Positions 18,119 through 27,749 are shown, counted from the first letter of the stretch. The stretch is 64,000 nucleotides of DNA from an uncultured Anaerolineae bacterium (GCA_938028725.1 CALIMH010000004.1:1-64000), one strand, 5' to 3'. Made by a program: numbers and translations. Notes: generated by a model from the letters alone, not told the origin.

Positions 18119-18952
18119 TTAGATTTTCAATGGAAGTGCAATTACGTTTTGTACGTCAGTTGGAGTCATCAAGTGAAGCTGATATCCTAGTTCACGCAGA
18201 AAGGCGCGCGTGTCCTCTGGCCGATATCCAAAGGCGGCGTATGAGCGCGGGTTCTCCTCGTAAAAAATCACGGGGCGGCAGCGGGCGATGGTCGCACGCG
18301 CACCGCGCAGGGCGAGCAACTCGGCGCCCTCAATGTCCATCTTCATCAGCTTGATGTTGGCCGGTCCCTGCTCGGCGAGGAACGCGTCGAGCGTCATCAC
18401 CGGCACTTCGCGGCGCTCGACTAAGCGCGGCAGGTAAGGCCGCAGCGAGCTTTGCAAAGAGGATTCCGGATCAAGATGCAGCGTCATCTGGCCGGCGCGA
18501 TCGCTGACTGCCTGCGGCACAAGGATGAGATTGTCCAGGTTGTTTAGCCGCTTGTTCTGCTCCAGATAACCAAATGCTTGCTCATTCGGCTCAAATGCGA
18601 AAACCTTGCTGTCCGCAAACTGGCGCAAATGCCAAGCGGCCATCATCGTGTAATACCCGACATTCGCACCTAGGTCAACGAAACAGTCGCCGGGCTTCAA
18701 GCGGCCCAGAAATTGCAGGAACAATCGCGTGAACTCGCGCTCATATTTGCCGATGCAATAGATCACGACGATATGAACCGCGCGATCGTTGGGCAAGATG
18801 ATGCGCGCGCCGTTCGGTAGTCGCATGGTCAGCGGGGTTTCGCGTCCCAGCCAGCGCATAGCTGCGAAAACCAGCTTGCCTTTGCCCTTAAAGTAAGGCA
18901 AGAATGAGAGCGCGTCAAGAAAGCGCGAACCGAGCTGAGCTTGGATGGTCAT
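18119..18952 (-). CDS. FkbM-family methyltransferase
   Basis: A 277-residue methyltransferase from ATG 18952 (MTIQAQLGSRFLDAL); a longer frame to 18976 is possible. Motifs are CFVDLGANVGYYTMMAAWHL, KVFAFEPNEQAFGYLEQN, the FkbM hallmark LMKMDIEGAELLALRGA, then VIFYEENP. It is the third FkbM enzyme of the island. The DUF2142-like membrane protein gene lies just upstream and the family 2 glycosyltransferase just downstream, all on the minus strand with short gaps, so an operon is likely. It would methylate a hydroxyl of a sugar or lipid; the acceptor is unknown. Confidence 0.9.
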   Translation of the reverse strand: MTIQAQLGSRFLDALSFLPYFKGKGKLVFAAMRWLGRETPLTMRLPNGARIILPNDRAVHIVVIYCIGKYEREFTRLFLQFLGRLKPGDCFVDLGANVGYYTMMAAWHLRQFADSKVFAFEPNEQAFGYLEQNKRLNNLDNLILVPQAVSDRAGQMTLHLDPESSLQSSLRPYLPRLVERREVPVMTLDAFLAEQGPANIKLMKMDIEGAELLALRGARATIARCRPVIFYEENPRSYAAFGYRPEDTRAFLRELGYQLHLMTPTDVQNVIALPLKI

Positions 18953-18986
18953 GCTTTTGGAGGTTGCAGCCGCCAAAGCGAAGCAA

Positions 18987-20849
18987 CTAGCCGAAAAATG
19001 CCGCTACCTGCTGAAGCGACCAGAAATCAAGCGACAAGTATACCAATGCGGTGAGCAAAGCCCAAGCCGGAGATGCGAACGGCGCCGCAAATGCCAGCGC
19101 AATCAGCCCCATCCCTGCAAACAAGTAGCGGCCTTGCGGCAGCCAAGTGCCCCCTGCCGAGAAGCTGAGCAGCGGGGCGAAGGTCTGCGCCAGCAACAAG
19201 GCTAGGCCAACCAGCGCCAGCCCCAACAGTGCAGCAGCGTCCGCATCGGGCCGGCGCCGCGCGACGTTGCTCAGCGTGAGCGCCAGCGCGCCGCCGAACA
19301 GCATCGCCAGCAGCGTCACCCAGCCCATGTCGAGGGTCGGGTTCGGCCGACGGGCGAAGATGCCGAACTTGCCCCAGTAGCTCTGTTGCACAAACGCGAT
19401 CGCCTGTGGCAGGCGCTGCTCCAGCGCCGCCAGGTTGGCGCGGTAGTCCTGCAACATGCGCACGGCCTGGCCATAGACGCCCAGCGGCTCGGCTGCGCTT
19501 AGCGCCACTTGGCCGAGCAGGGGCAGCGCGGCTTCCGCCGAGGGGTTGGGCAGCGGCAAGGGCTGAGGCGGATTGCTGATCAATGTCGCCTGCAAAGCGT
19601 CGAACCAGGCCGGCGCCTCATCTTGCGCGCGCAGCCACACGGTAATGCGCGTGGCGCGCGGATCGAGCGCCGCTTCCACGCGTGCGGTCTGCCAGCTCGG
19701 GGATGGGGCAAGGGTTGATGTTACTGTGTTGCCTGCGTCGTCACTCACCATCAGCGCAGCCGCGCCGCCGCGATGTTGGGCTTGCACGACGAGCGGCAGC
19801 CCATCGCCAAATCCGAGCGGTCGCCGGAAGCTCGTGCGCACCCAGGTCGGCCCGGTCGGCCCGCCTTGGACGCGAAAGGCGCGTGCGCCATGGGCAGCGT
19901 CGGTTGATTCCCAGGATGCGCGCCAGGGGGCAGCGCTGCGCCAATTGGCTGGCGTCGGGCTGGGCGCGAAGTACAGCGCCGCCGCCGATGCCGAAAGCCC
20001 CAAGATGCCTACGCCGCCGGCCAGCGCCAAGCGCCGGCGCAACAGCGGCGACTGTTGCCGCCACCACCACGCCGCGATCACCAGCGGCGCCCACGCCACC
20101 AGGAATACGCCGGTGCGCTTGGCCTGCACCGCCAACACCACCAGCGCCGCGATCAGCAGCAGCCGCCACCACGGATAGCCGCGCCGCCAGCCGCGCGCAA
20201 GCTGCCACGTCGCCGCCGAGGCGAAGAGCATCACCCCATTGTCGTTGTTCAGCCCGCTGCTGATGTATACGAACATCGGCTGCAGCACGCTGAACAAGCC
20301 GGCGCCCATCACCGGCCCCGCGCGCCAGGCGAACACCTCGCCGGCGGTCAGCACGATGAACATCACGCCCAGCGCGAAGACCACCCGCGAGGCCCAGCGC
20401 AACGCGAGCAACTGGTCGCCGACCGGCCGATCCATCACCAGCCGCTGAACCGGCGCGAGCAGCGCATAGTAGGCCGGCGTGGGGGTTTGTAATTGGTTGA
20501 AGGCGTAGATATAAGCGTCGCCCACCACGCCGTCGTCGGGCAGCGTGCCGCCAGCGGTCCAAGCGCCGGCCAAGATGCGGCGCGGTGGCTGCTCCGGCCG
20601 CTGAAAGCCCAAATACTCCCAGTAGCGGTTCTCCCACATCGAGCGCAGGATGGCGGCCTGTAGCTCCGGGTCGGCGTCCGTCGGCGTCGGCCGGCGGCCC
20701 AGGCGGGTGAGCAGGTGGACGTATTCGAAGTGCGCCGCCTCGTCGGGGATCTGCCACGGCGGGACGATGCTGCCCCACAGCGCCGCGTGGAGGAATGCAA
20801 GCGCAGCGAAGACAACGGCGCTCCACCACGGCGCACGCTCAAAGCGCAT
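18987..20849 (-). CDS. DUF2142-like polytopic membrane protein
   Basis: A 620-residue membrane protein with about ten hydrophobic helices. After the first helix comes PPWQIPDEAAHFEYVHLL, where the PDE-xxH pattern is the hallmark of DUF2142 proteins, a group related to family 39/GT-C glycosyltransferases with the catalytic acidic residue in the first outer loop. A large soluble section (residues about 290-430) looks like a beta-rich external domain, and more helices follow. It could move a sugar from a lipid carrier outside the membrane. A TATAAT box lies 8 bases before its start, so its mRNA may be nearly leaderless. It heads the minus-strand glycan operon. Confidence 0.8.
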   Translation of the reverse strand: MRFERAPWWSAVVFAALAFLHAALWGSIVPPWQIPDEAAHFEYVHLLTRLGRRPTPTDADPELQAAILRSMWENRYWEYLGFQRPEQPPRRILAGAWTAGGTLPDDGVVGDAYIYAFNQLQTPTPAYYALLAPVQRLVMDRPVGDQLLALRWASRVVFALGVMFIVLTAGEVFAWRAGPVMGAGLFSVLQPMFVYISSGLNNDNGVMLFASAATWQLARGWRRGYPWWRLLLIAALVVLAVQAKRTGVFLVAWAPLVIAAWWWRQQSPLLRRRLALAGGVGILGLSASAAALYFAPSPTPANWRSAAPWRASWESTDAAHGARAFRVQGGPTGPTWVRTSFRRPLGFGDGLPLVVQAQHRGGAAALMVSDDAGNTVTSTLAPSPSWQTARVEAALDPRATRITVWLRAQDEAPAWFDALQATLISNPPQPLPLPNPSAEAALPLLGQVALSAAEPLGVYGQAVRMLQDYRANLAALEQRLPQAIAFVQQSYWGKFGIFARRPNPTLDMGWVTLLAMLFGGALALTLSNVARRRPDADAAALLGLALVGLALLLAQTFAPLLSFSAGGTWLPQGRYLFAGMGLIALAFAAPFASPAWALLTALVYLSLDFWSLQQVAAFFG

Positions 20850-20857
20850 GAGCAGAG

Positions 20858-20865
20858 ATTATAAT
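20858..20865. promoter_or_regulatory. Overlapping divergent -10 boxes (ATTATAAT)
   Basis: The palindromic ATTATAAT contains TATAAT on both strands. On the minus strand the box ends 8 bases before ATG 20849, which predicts a near-leaderless transcript. On the plus strand it lies 35 bases before ATG 20901. No clear -35 box is seen for either. Confidence 0.5.
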
Positions 20866-20900
20866 CCGCAAGCATCTGCCGGCCGACGCGGATCATCACG

Positions 20901-21494
20901 ATGGCCGGCAACAGCCCTATGCGCACCTCCTGGATCACAGTCGTCTCCGGCCTGCCCCGCTCCGGCACCTCGATGATGATGGCGATGCTCGCCGCCGGCG
21001 GCGTCCCGCCGCTGACCGACCACGAACGCCGGCCCGACCAAGACAACCCGCGCGGCTACTACGAGTTCGAGCGCGTCAAGAAGCTGCCGGAGGGCGACAA
21101 CGAGTGGCTGCCGCTGGCGCTCGGCAAAGCCGTGAAGGTGATCTCGGCCCTGTTGCCTCACCTGCCGCCCACTTACTCGTATCGCGTGATCTTCATGCGC
21201 CGCAACCTGGCCGAGGTGCTCGCCTCGCAGCGCCACATGCTGGCCTCGCGCGGCGAAACGACCAGCGACGCCGAGGACGCGCGGCTCGCTGTGCTCTTCG
21301 AGCGACACCTGGCGCAAACCGAGCGCTGGTTGGCCACGCAACCGCACATGCCGGCGCTCTACGTCAGCTACAACGCGCTGCTGGCGCAGCCGTCGGAGGA
21401 AGTAGAGCGCATCAACGCCTTCCTCGGCGGCGGGTTGGACGTGGTGGCGATGCAGCGTGTGATTGACCGCTCGCTTTATCGCCAGCGCTGCTGA
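20901..21494 (+). CDS. Sulfotransferase-family protein (short)
   Basis: A 197-residue sulfotransferase-like protein. The phosphosulfate loop VSGLPRSGTSMMMAMLAAGG is at residues 13-32, and VIFMRRNLAEVLASQRHML is the Arg/Ser region that binds the 3'-phosphate. The C-terminal part has ALYVSYNALLAQPSEEVERI, as in sulfotransferase family proteins that act on small or protein acceptors. It is shorter than typical carbohydrate sulfotransferases (250-300 residues). It is transcribed away from the glycan operon and precedes mreD, but a 54-base gap and a separate -10 box before mreD suggest they are independent. Confidence 0.82.
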   Translation: MAGNSPMRTSWITVVSGLPRSGTSMMMAMLAAGGVPPLTDHERRPDQDNPRGYYEFERVKKLPEGDNEWLPLALGKAVKVISALLPHLPPTYSYRVIFMRRNLAEVLASQRHMLASRGETTSDAEDARLAVLFERHLAQTERWLATQPHMPALYVSYNALLAQPSEEVERINAFLGGGLDVVAMQRVIDRSLYRQRC

Positions 21495-21548
21495 CTGGCA
21501 GCCGCGCGATAAAGGCCAGCCTAATGCCAATGTAGCATAATCGCCCCT

Positions 21549-22055
21549 GTGCGGCGGCATATCTTGGCTGGAGCTGCGATCTTCGTCTTGGCAGTGCTGG
21601 AATCGGCGTTGCTGCCGCGCGTGCTCGGTGCGCTGCCGCGGCCTGGGCTGGTGCTGATCGTCTCGTCGGCGTGGGCAGCCATCCGCGGCACAGAGGGCAT
21701 CGCCTGGGCTTTCTGGGGTGGGCTGGTGTTGGATGGGCTGTCGGCCCTGCCACTGGGGCTCAACACGCTGGCGTTGATGTTGGGGAATGCAGTGGGCTAC
21801 CTGGCCTCGTTAGCGCAGCTGCCTTTTCAGTGGTTGCGTGTTGTCATCTGGGTGGCAATCGCAACAATGGTGTATCACGCAGCAGTGCTGCTGGTGATTA
21901 ACCTGAGCGGACAGACTTTCGAGCTGGCGCGCGCGATAGGGACGGTGATCGTTCCTCTGCTGGTGATCAACCCTGCCTTGTCGTTGTTGGCGATGGCAGT
22001 GCTCAACCGCCTGCAACAACGCCTGCGCACGCAGGAGCAATTCTTCGGCACCTAA
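21549..22055 (+). CDS. mreD: Rod shape-determining protein MreD
   Basis: A 168-residue, very hydrophobic protein with five predicted helices, as in MreD of the elongasome. Recognisable parts are LESALLPRVLGALPRPGLVLI, AWAAIRGTEGIAWAFWGGLVLDGLSALPLG and LALMLGNAVGYL. MreD links MreC with PBP2 and RodA. mrdA starts 13 bases after its stop. mreB and mreC, normally just upstream, are not here; a sulfotransferase gene takes that position. The start codon is GTG, with a CATAAT box ending 7 bases before it, so its mRNA may be leaderless. Confidence 0.88.
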   Translation: MRRHILAGAAIFVLAVLESALLPRVLGALPRPGLVLIVSSAWAAIRGTEGIAWAFWGGLVLDGLSALPLGLNTLALMLGNAVGYLASLAQLPFQWLRVVIWVAIATMVYHAAVLLVINLSGQTFELARAIGTVIVPLLVINPALSLLAMAVLNRLQQRLRTQEQFFGT

Positions 22056-22068
22056 TGCGCCACGCCTC

Positions 22069-24096
22069 ATGCGCGCCCGAACCTTCCACCCGCGCCACTG
22101 GCGCACCACCCAACCGCCGCCGCCAGAACCGCGCTCGGCCCGCCTGCGGCTTGTCGTGTTGGCGCTAGGCGTGGTGCTGATCTTCGGTGGGATGGCTGTG
22201 CGCCTCTACACCTTGCAGATGCAACAAGGCAGCGACCTCCGCCAACGCATCGTCATCCAAAGCGAGATCGAGCGCGAGATTCCTGCCACGCGCGGGCTGA
22301 TCTACGATCGCAACAACGAACCGTTGGTGCGCAATGTGCCAGCCTATCAAGTGGTGATCATCCCCATTCAACAAGTGCGCTATCCCGATGACCCGATCCG
22401 TCAGCGCATTGAGCGCATGGAGATGTACAACGAGCTGGCGCGCCTGCTCAATCGCCCAGACCTCACCGCCGGCGAGATCTTCGCCAAAGTGAGCCGCTCT
22501 TTCAGCCCGTACCTGCCGGTGCTGGTTGCCGATAACGTCCCGCGCGAGACCGCGCTCATGCTCCAGGAGCAATCGCTGCGCCTGCGGGGCGTGGTGATCC
22601 AAACAGTCGGCGCGCGCGAATATCCCTACGGTGAGCTGCTTGGCCCAATCCTCGGCTACACCAGCATCATCTTCCGTGAGATGATCGATCGCAACCCCGA
22701 GTTTTACACGCCGCAAGTCTACAACTACGAGACCGACCGGGTGGGGGTGGGGGGCGTAGAGGAGTTTGCCGAAGCCGAGCTGCGTGGCAAAAAAGGACGC
22801 CGCCGAGCCTTGGTGGACGCCTCGTTCGAGGAGATTCAAGTCATCTCAGAGACGCCACCTATTAATGGCAACAGCGTGCGGCTGACGATTGACCTGCGGC
22901 TACAAAAGATCATGTCCGACGTGCTGATCAGCGCCATGCGGGAGCGCAACGCGCCGCGCGGCGCAGCAGTGGCGCTGAACATAAACACCGGCGAGATCCT
23001 TGGCTTGGTCAGCGTGCCCAGCTACGACAACAACCTGTTCGCACGCGGCATCTCGCAGCAAGCGTTTGTCGCGTTGCGTGACAACATCCACAAGCCGCTG
23101 CTCAACCATGCGACACAGGACACCATCCCTCCAGGATCCACATTCAAGCTCATCACCGCTGTTGCACTGCTGCAGGAGGGCATTGTGAGCGAGCGCACTG
23201 TGATCAACGATCCCGGCTTCTTCGAGCTGGAGAACGAGATAGACCCCACCGCCCCCCCGCAAAAATTTTATTGCTGGATCGGTCTGCGCGGCGGGTCGCA
23301 CGGCCCTCAGACCATCGCTGACGCGCTGCGCACCTCGTGCAACACTTACTTCCGCAAAGCAGTCGGTGGCTATCCGCCGGAGGGCATTCGCGGGCTTGGG
23401 CCGGACCGCCTGGCTGATTGGGCGCGCGCCTTCGGCATTGGCGAGCGCTATCCCAACTTGGGCATTGCCTACACGCCCGGCTTCGCACCCAAACAAGCCG
23501 ACAAGCTGCGCCGCATCGGCGAGGTGTGGACGCGCGGCGACAGCTACAACGTCGCCATCGGCCAGGGCTTGCTGACAGCCACCCCCCTGGAGATGGCTAA
23601 CGTGATCGCCACCATCGCCAACGGCGGCACACTCTACGAGCCGCAGATCATCCGCGAAGTGGTAGACGAACGCGGCAACGTGGTGAAGCCCTTTCAGCCG
23701 CGTGTGATCCGCAAGCTGCCGATCGAAGAACGCTACCTGCGCCTCATTCGCAACGCCTTGTGGCGGGTGGTCAACGACCCCAGCGGCACAGCGTACTCCT
23801 CGCGCCTGGAGGGGTTTGCATATGCCGGCAAGACCGGCACGGCCGAGTTCTGTGACGACGTTGCGCTCAAGCTGCGCATCTGTTACGTGGGAATTCGCGT
23901 GCAGCCCACCCACGCCTGGTTTCTCGCTTATGCACCTGCGGACACGCCACAGATCGCGCTGGCGGTTTATATTTGGAATGGAGGTCAAGGGTCGGGTGTG
24001 GCAGCGCCGATCGTGCAGCGCATCCTGAACGCCTACTTCAACCTAGGCGTCCCAGAAGAGCGCCTTGCACCGATCCAGACCGGCCAATCAGAGTGA
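22069..24096 (+). CDS. mrdA: Penicillin-binding protein 2 (elongasome transpeptidase)
   Basis: A 675-residue class B PBP that cross-links peptidoglycan during elongation, with RodA as partner. It has one N-terminal membrane anchor (VVLALGVVLIFGGMAVRL), a pedestal with RGLIYDRNNEPLVRN, and a transpeptidase domain carrying SxxK as STFK (Ser357), SxN as SCN (RTSCNTYF) and KTG as AGKTGTAEF. A loop between SxxK and SxN contains FYCW and looks longer than usual. It lies between mreD and minC; its C-terminal codons overlap a spurious upstream extension of minC. The motif order and operon place it as MrdA rather than FtsI. Confidence 0.93.
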   Translation: MRARTFHPRHWRTTQPPPPEPRSARLRLVVLALGVVLIFGGMAVRLYTLQMQQGSDLRQRIVIQSEIEREIPATRGLIYDRNNEPLVRNVPAYQVVIIPIQQVRYPDDPIRQRIERMEMYNELARLLNRPDLTAGEIFAKVSRSFSPYLPVLVADNVPRETALMLQEQSLRLRGVVIQTVGAREYPYGELLGPILGYTSIIFREMIDRNPEFYTPQVYNYETDRVGVGGVEEFAEAELRGKKGRRRALVDASFEEIQVISETPPINGNSVRLTIDLRLQKIMSDVLISAMRERNAPRGAAVALNINTGEILGLVSVPSYDNNLFARGISQQAFVALRDNIHKPLLNHATQDTIPPGSTFKLITAVALLQEGIVSERTVINDPGFFELENEIDPTAPPQKFYCWIGLRGGSHGPQTIADALRTSCNTYFRKAVGGYPPEGIRGLGPDRLADWARAFGIGERYPNLGIAYTPGFAPKQADKLRRIGEVWTRGDSYNVAIGQGLLTATPLEMANVIATIANGGTLYEPQIIREVVDERGNVVKPFQPRVIRKLPIEERYLRLIRNALWRVVNDPSGTAYSSRLEGFAYAGKTGTAEFCDDVALKLRICYVGIRVQPTHAWFLAYAPADTPQIALAVYIWNGGQGSGVAAPIVQRILNAYFNLGVPEERLAPIQTGQSE

Positions 24097-24121
24097 GCAG
24101 CGTCCAAACATACCAAACATA

Positions 24122-24888
24122 ATGGTTGCGATCAAAGGCTTCCGCGAAGGGCTAGTGATTGTCTTCAACACTGAGCTGGGGCAACCGTGGGAACAATATC
24201 TCCATGCCTTGCGCCAGCGCCTGGATAGCGCTCCGGCCTTCTTCAAAGGCGGTCGAGTAGCGCTGGACGTGCAAGCGCTCGAGCTGAACGAGCAGCACTT
24301 GCGCGATGCGGTGCATTTGTTGCGAGCTTATGAGGTGGACGTGTGGGCGGTGCGAGCGCAATCTCCCTACACGCGCGCCAGCGCGCGTGCGTGTGGCTTG
24401 GCGGACACTTTGCAGCCGCCAGCGTTGCCAACCGAGCGAGAAACGGCATGGCCTCAAGCCGTGGAGGAAGTATCAGCCGAGTCAGAAGAAGCAGCGGGCG
24501 GGCTATTCGTGCGTCGGCGGGTGCGCTCGGGCCAAGAGCTGCGTCACCCTGGCTACATCGTTATCCTCGGCGACGTCAACCCTGGTGCGCGGATTATCGC
24601 AGGTAGTGATATTATTGTATGGGGAAGATTACAAGCTACGGTCCATGCCGGCGCTCTGGGTGATCGCAGCGCAGTAGTGTGCGCGTTGGAGATGATGGCC
24701 CCTTTGGTTCGCATAGCAGATGTTACGGCGCGCCCAAGTGTAGCCACTCCAAGCAGCACCCGAAGGAAAATCGGCTCGCGAGGCAGAGGCAGCGCGCAGA
24801 TGGCACGCGTAGAAGCAGATGAAATCGTGTTCTCACCATGGAGCATGACGGGTAACAGCCGTATTGAGCGGCTGCTGAGCAAAATCCT

Positions 24889-24892
<4 letters not shown>
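24122..24892 (+). CDS. minC: Septum-site inhibitor MinC
   Basis: A 256-residue FtsZ-assembly inhibitor. The start is ATG 24122 (MVAIKGFREGLVIVF), since the longer frame begins inside mrdA. The N-terminal domain (residues 1-105) has GGRVALDVQALELNEQHL, then a variable linker, then the C-terminal beta-helix domain with VRSGQELRHPGYIVILGDVNPGA and GSDIIVWGRLQATVHAGA, which is the conserved MinC_C core that binds MinD. The tail after residue 210 is longer and more polar than in E. coli. Its stop overlaps minD as ATGA, which should balance their synthesis. Confidence 0.9.
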
Positions 24893-25674
<782 letters not shown>

Positions 25675-25687
25675 TTGCATGAGCGAC

Positions 25688-25745
25688 TTGCACATTCGCG
25701 CGTTTTGAGGTAACATTGCTTAGACTTCGATAGGAGAGTCTAAGC
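25688..25745 (+). promoter_or_regulatory. minE leader: hairpin presenting the ribosome-binding site, with a possible internal promoter
   Basis: GCTTAGACT (25718-25726) and AGTCTAAGC (25737-25745) form a perfect 9-bp stem whose 10-base loop TCGATAGGAG contains the AGGAG site. The minE ATG starts one base after the stem. Upstream, TTGCAC (25688-25693) and TAACAT (25711-25716) are 17 bases apart and could be a weak promoter. A start near 25723 would cut off most of the left arm, so read-through and internal transcripts could be translated differently. Confidence 0.55.
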
Positions 25746-25746
25746 G

Positions 25747-26058
25747 ATGGCTATTCTTGAACCTGGCAAAATGTCACCTTGGGAGAGACTGTTCGGTAGT
25801 CGCAGGAGCGCCGGCATCGCCAAGCAGCGCTTGCACGACGTGTTGGCGCATGATCGCGCCGAAATACCACCCGGCATGCTGGCGCTTATCAAAGATGACA
25901 TTGTGGCGGTGGTGTCACAGCGGTTGAACGTTGACCGCGACGGCGTGACGGTCAACGTGATGCTGCATGATTCCCGCAGCCAACTGTGTGTGAACGTGCC
26001 GCTGCTCAACAGCGGACCTGTGCGCAGCCCAGCCACCCCTCCCTCGCTCGCGGCCTGA
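25747..26058 (+). CDS. minE: Topological specificity factor MinE
   Basis: A 103-residue MinE. It starts MAILEPGKMSPWERLFGSRRSAGIAKQRLHDVLAHDRAEI (shown over two stretches: residues 10-20 PWERLFG, and AKQRLHDVLAHDR as the anti-MinCD helix). IKDDIVAVVSQRLNVDRDGVTV matches the topological dimerisation domain. The tail after residue 85 is short and Pro/Ser-rich. It triggers MinD ATP hydrolysis and so sets mid-cell division. A hairpin carrying the ribosome-binding site comes directly before the gene. Confidence 0.9.
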   Translation: MAILEPGKMSPWERLFGSRRSAGIAKQRLHDVLAHDRAEIPPGMLALIKDDIVAVVSQRLNVDRDGVTVNVMLHDSRSQLCVNVPLLNSGPVRSPATPPSLAA

Positions 26059-26238
26059 GCTATCAAGCAAAGCCGAGTAGCTGTGTCGGCGCAGGTAGGC
26101 GAGCAAAAGCCTGCGTCGCTTACAACCTGCTGCTCGAGGGCATGGCCGATGTCGTACCTCGGTTAGAGGTCCGCCTCTTAACATGCCAGTGTTCAAGGTA
26201 GCCCTCATCGCTCATCCCCCTGTAGTACATTTCCGCCC
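26059..26238. other. 180-base intergenic gap between minE and rodA
   Basis: No convincing gene is visible. GTTAGAGG and CCTCTTAAC (about 26162-26181) can pair with one bulge, but no T run follows, so it is at best a weak terminator. TACATT (26226-26231) sits 7 bases before the GTG start of rodA and may be its -10 box. Confidence 0.4.
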
Positions 26239-27360
26239 GTGAGCAGCGCGCGGCTCTGGCGCTACTTTGATTGGTGGCTCTTGGTGTTGATGGTGGCGCT
26301 GATTGCGCTTGGCGTCGCTATGATCTTCAGCACGGCGCGCACCGACCCCGAGATCGCCAACGCATGGCTCGACCAAATTGTGGTGGCTCTGATTGGCTTG
26401 TTAGCACTCATCCTGGTAAGTCTGGTGGACTATACGCTGCTGCGCTACTTCGCGACGCCCGCCTACCTGGTCACTCTAGCGCTGCTTGGCCTGGTGCTTG
26501 TTTTCGGTGTGGAGCGGCTGGGTGCGCGGCGCTGGTTTAACCTTGGCGGCTTTGACTTTCAGCCAGGTGAGCTGGCCAAGCTGACGCTGGGTGTTATGCT
26601 GGCCAAGGTGGTGGCTGATCGCGAAGGGCGCGCCAGCTACGTCACCACACTGTTGCTTTCTCTGGCGCTTACCCTGCCGGCTGTAGCGCTTATCTTGCGC
26701 CAACCAAACCTGAGCACAGCCGTCACGCTGCTCTTCATTTGGTTGAACGTTGCGTTTGTGGGTGGGCTTGACGCAAACCGCGCGCTGCTCTTCGGCGTGG
26801 TTGGTCTGCTGGCGATTGGGGCAGGGCTGTTCGCCACATTGGTGTTGAATGTGCCCCTGCTGCAGGAATATCAGCTCCGCCGCATTGAGATTTTGCTGGG
26901 CTTGCAAGAGAACCCGGGCGACCGCTATCAAATCGAGCAGGCGCTGATCGCGTTGGCGAGCGGTGGGCTGTGGGGCGAGGGCTACGGTCAGGGCATTCAG
27001 ACGCAATTGCGCTTCTTGCCTGCGCGTCACACCGATTTCATCTTTTCTTCAATTGGCGAAGAGTTGGGCTTTGTTGGTGGCGTGATCGTGCTCGCGCTGA
27101 TGGCGCTGCTGATCCTGCGCGTGTTGTATGTGGCTTGGGTGGCGCGCGACACGTTCGGCCGGCTGCTCTGTGTGAGCATCGCCAGCGTGATCTTCTTACA
27201 GTCGGTGGTGAACATCGGCATGCAGTTGCAGCTCGTGCCGGTCACGGGGATTGTCTTGCCGTTTGTGAGCTACGGTCGCAGCAGTCTGCTCTCTGTGATG
27301 CTGGCGATGGGCGTGGTGCAGAGTGTCTCGCTGCACCGCGAACGTTTGTCCTTCGGTTAG
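26239..27360 (+). CDS. rodA: Peptidoglycan glycosyltransferase RodA (FtsW/RodA/SpoVE family)
   Basis: A 373-residue SEDS protein with about ten membrane helices, the glycan polymerase partner of PBP2. Typical parts are WLLVLMVALIALGVAMIFST, ARRWFNLGGFDFQPGELAKL with the conserved QP-E region, NPGDRYQIEQALIALASGGL, HTDFIFSSIGEELGFVGG with the catalytic-region Asp, and GIVLPFVSYGRSSLLS near the end. It starts with GTG. Its stop TAG (27358-27360) overlaps the TAA of convergent rsfS (27359-27357), so the two genes share bases at their ends. Confidence 0.93.
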   Translation: MSSARLWRYFDWWLLVLMVALIALGVAMIFSTARTDPEIANAWLDQIVVALIGLLALILVSLVDYTLLRYFATPAYLVTLALLGLVLVFGVERLGARRWFNLGGFDFQPGELAKLTLGVMLAKVVADREGRASYVTTLLLSLALTLPAVALILRQPNLSTAVTLLFIWLNVAFVGGLDANRALLFGVVGLLAIGAGLFATLVLNVPLLQEYQLRRIEILLGLQENPGDRYQIEQALIALASGGLWGEGYGQGIQTQLRFLPARHTDFIFSSIGEELGFVGGVIVLALMALLILRVLYVAWVARDTFGRLLCVSIASVIFLQSVVNIGMQLQLVPVTGIVLPFVSYGRSSLLSVMLAMGVVQSVSLHRERLSFG

Positions 27361-27719
27361 CGCATGCGTAGGAGGGTGGGCGCTCTCGACCAGAGCGCCT
27401 CCAAGTTGTAGTAGCTGCGCAAGCTGGGCAGGAAGATGTGCACGACCACGTCCCCATAGTCCATCAACACCCAGCCGCTCCCCTCCAGCCCTTCGATGTG
27501 GCGTGGATCGCCGAACTCTGCAGACACCTTTTCTTGGATGTTGTCGGCGATCGAGCGGAGTTGTCGCTCGCTCAGCCCGCTACACACCACGAAGTAATCG
27601 GTAATGGTGGAGATGCCTCTCAAATCCAGCAACACAATGTTCTCTGCCTTTTTGTCGGCAGCCGCAGCAACAATCGCCCGTGCTAACGCGAGTGCATCTT
27701 GGGCGGGGCGTGGATCCAT
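27357..27719 (-). CDS. rsfS: Ribosomal silencing factor RsfS
   Basis: A 120-residue RsfS/Iojap protein that binds ribosomal protein L14 and blocks subunit joining in slow growth. It has ALARAIVAAAADKKAENIVL, LRGISTITDYFVVCSGLSERQ, and GWVLMDYGDVVVHIFLPSLR followed by YYNLEALW, all typical. ATG 27719 follows a TATAAT box (27736-27731 on the minus strand) by 11 bases, so the leader is very short. It faces rodA and overlaps its last bases. Confidence 0.93.
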   Translation of the reverse strand: MDPRPAQDALALARAIVAAAADKKAENIVLLDLRGISTITDYFVVCSGLSERQLRSIADNIQEKVSAEFGDPRHIEGLEGSGWVLMDYGDVVVHIFLPSLRSYYNLEALWSRAPTLLRMR

Positions 27720-27730
27720 TGATCACCAAG

Positions 27731-27738
27731 ATTATACT
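27731..27738. promoter_or_regulatory. Overlapping divergent -10 boxes between rsfS and the Amt-like gene
   Basis: ATTATACT gives TATAAT on the minus strand (27736-27731, 11 bases before ATG 27719) and TATACT on the plus strand (27733-27738, 11 bases before ATG 27750). The whole divergent spacer is 30 bases, so polymerase probably cannot use both at once. Both mRNAs would have leaders of about 4-6 bases. Confidence 0.5.
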
Positions 27739-27749
27739 TTCACCGCCTT

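Noticed and set aside
19741-20829. A 362-codon frame overlapping the DUF2142-like gene on the same strand
   Set aside because: It is a high-G+C shadow of a clear membrane protein, with Arg/Ala/Gly bias and no recognisable domain.
25986-26201. Small frame overlapping the end of minE and the following gap
   Set aside because: It starts inside minE in another frame, has no ribosome-binding site and no family-like sequence.
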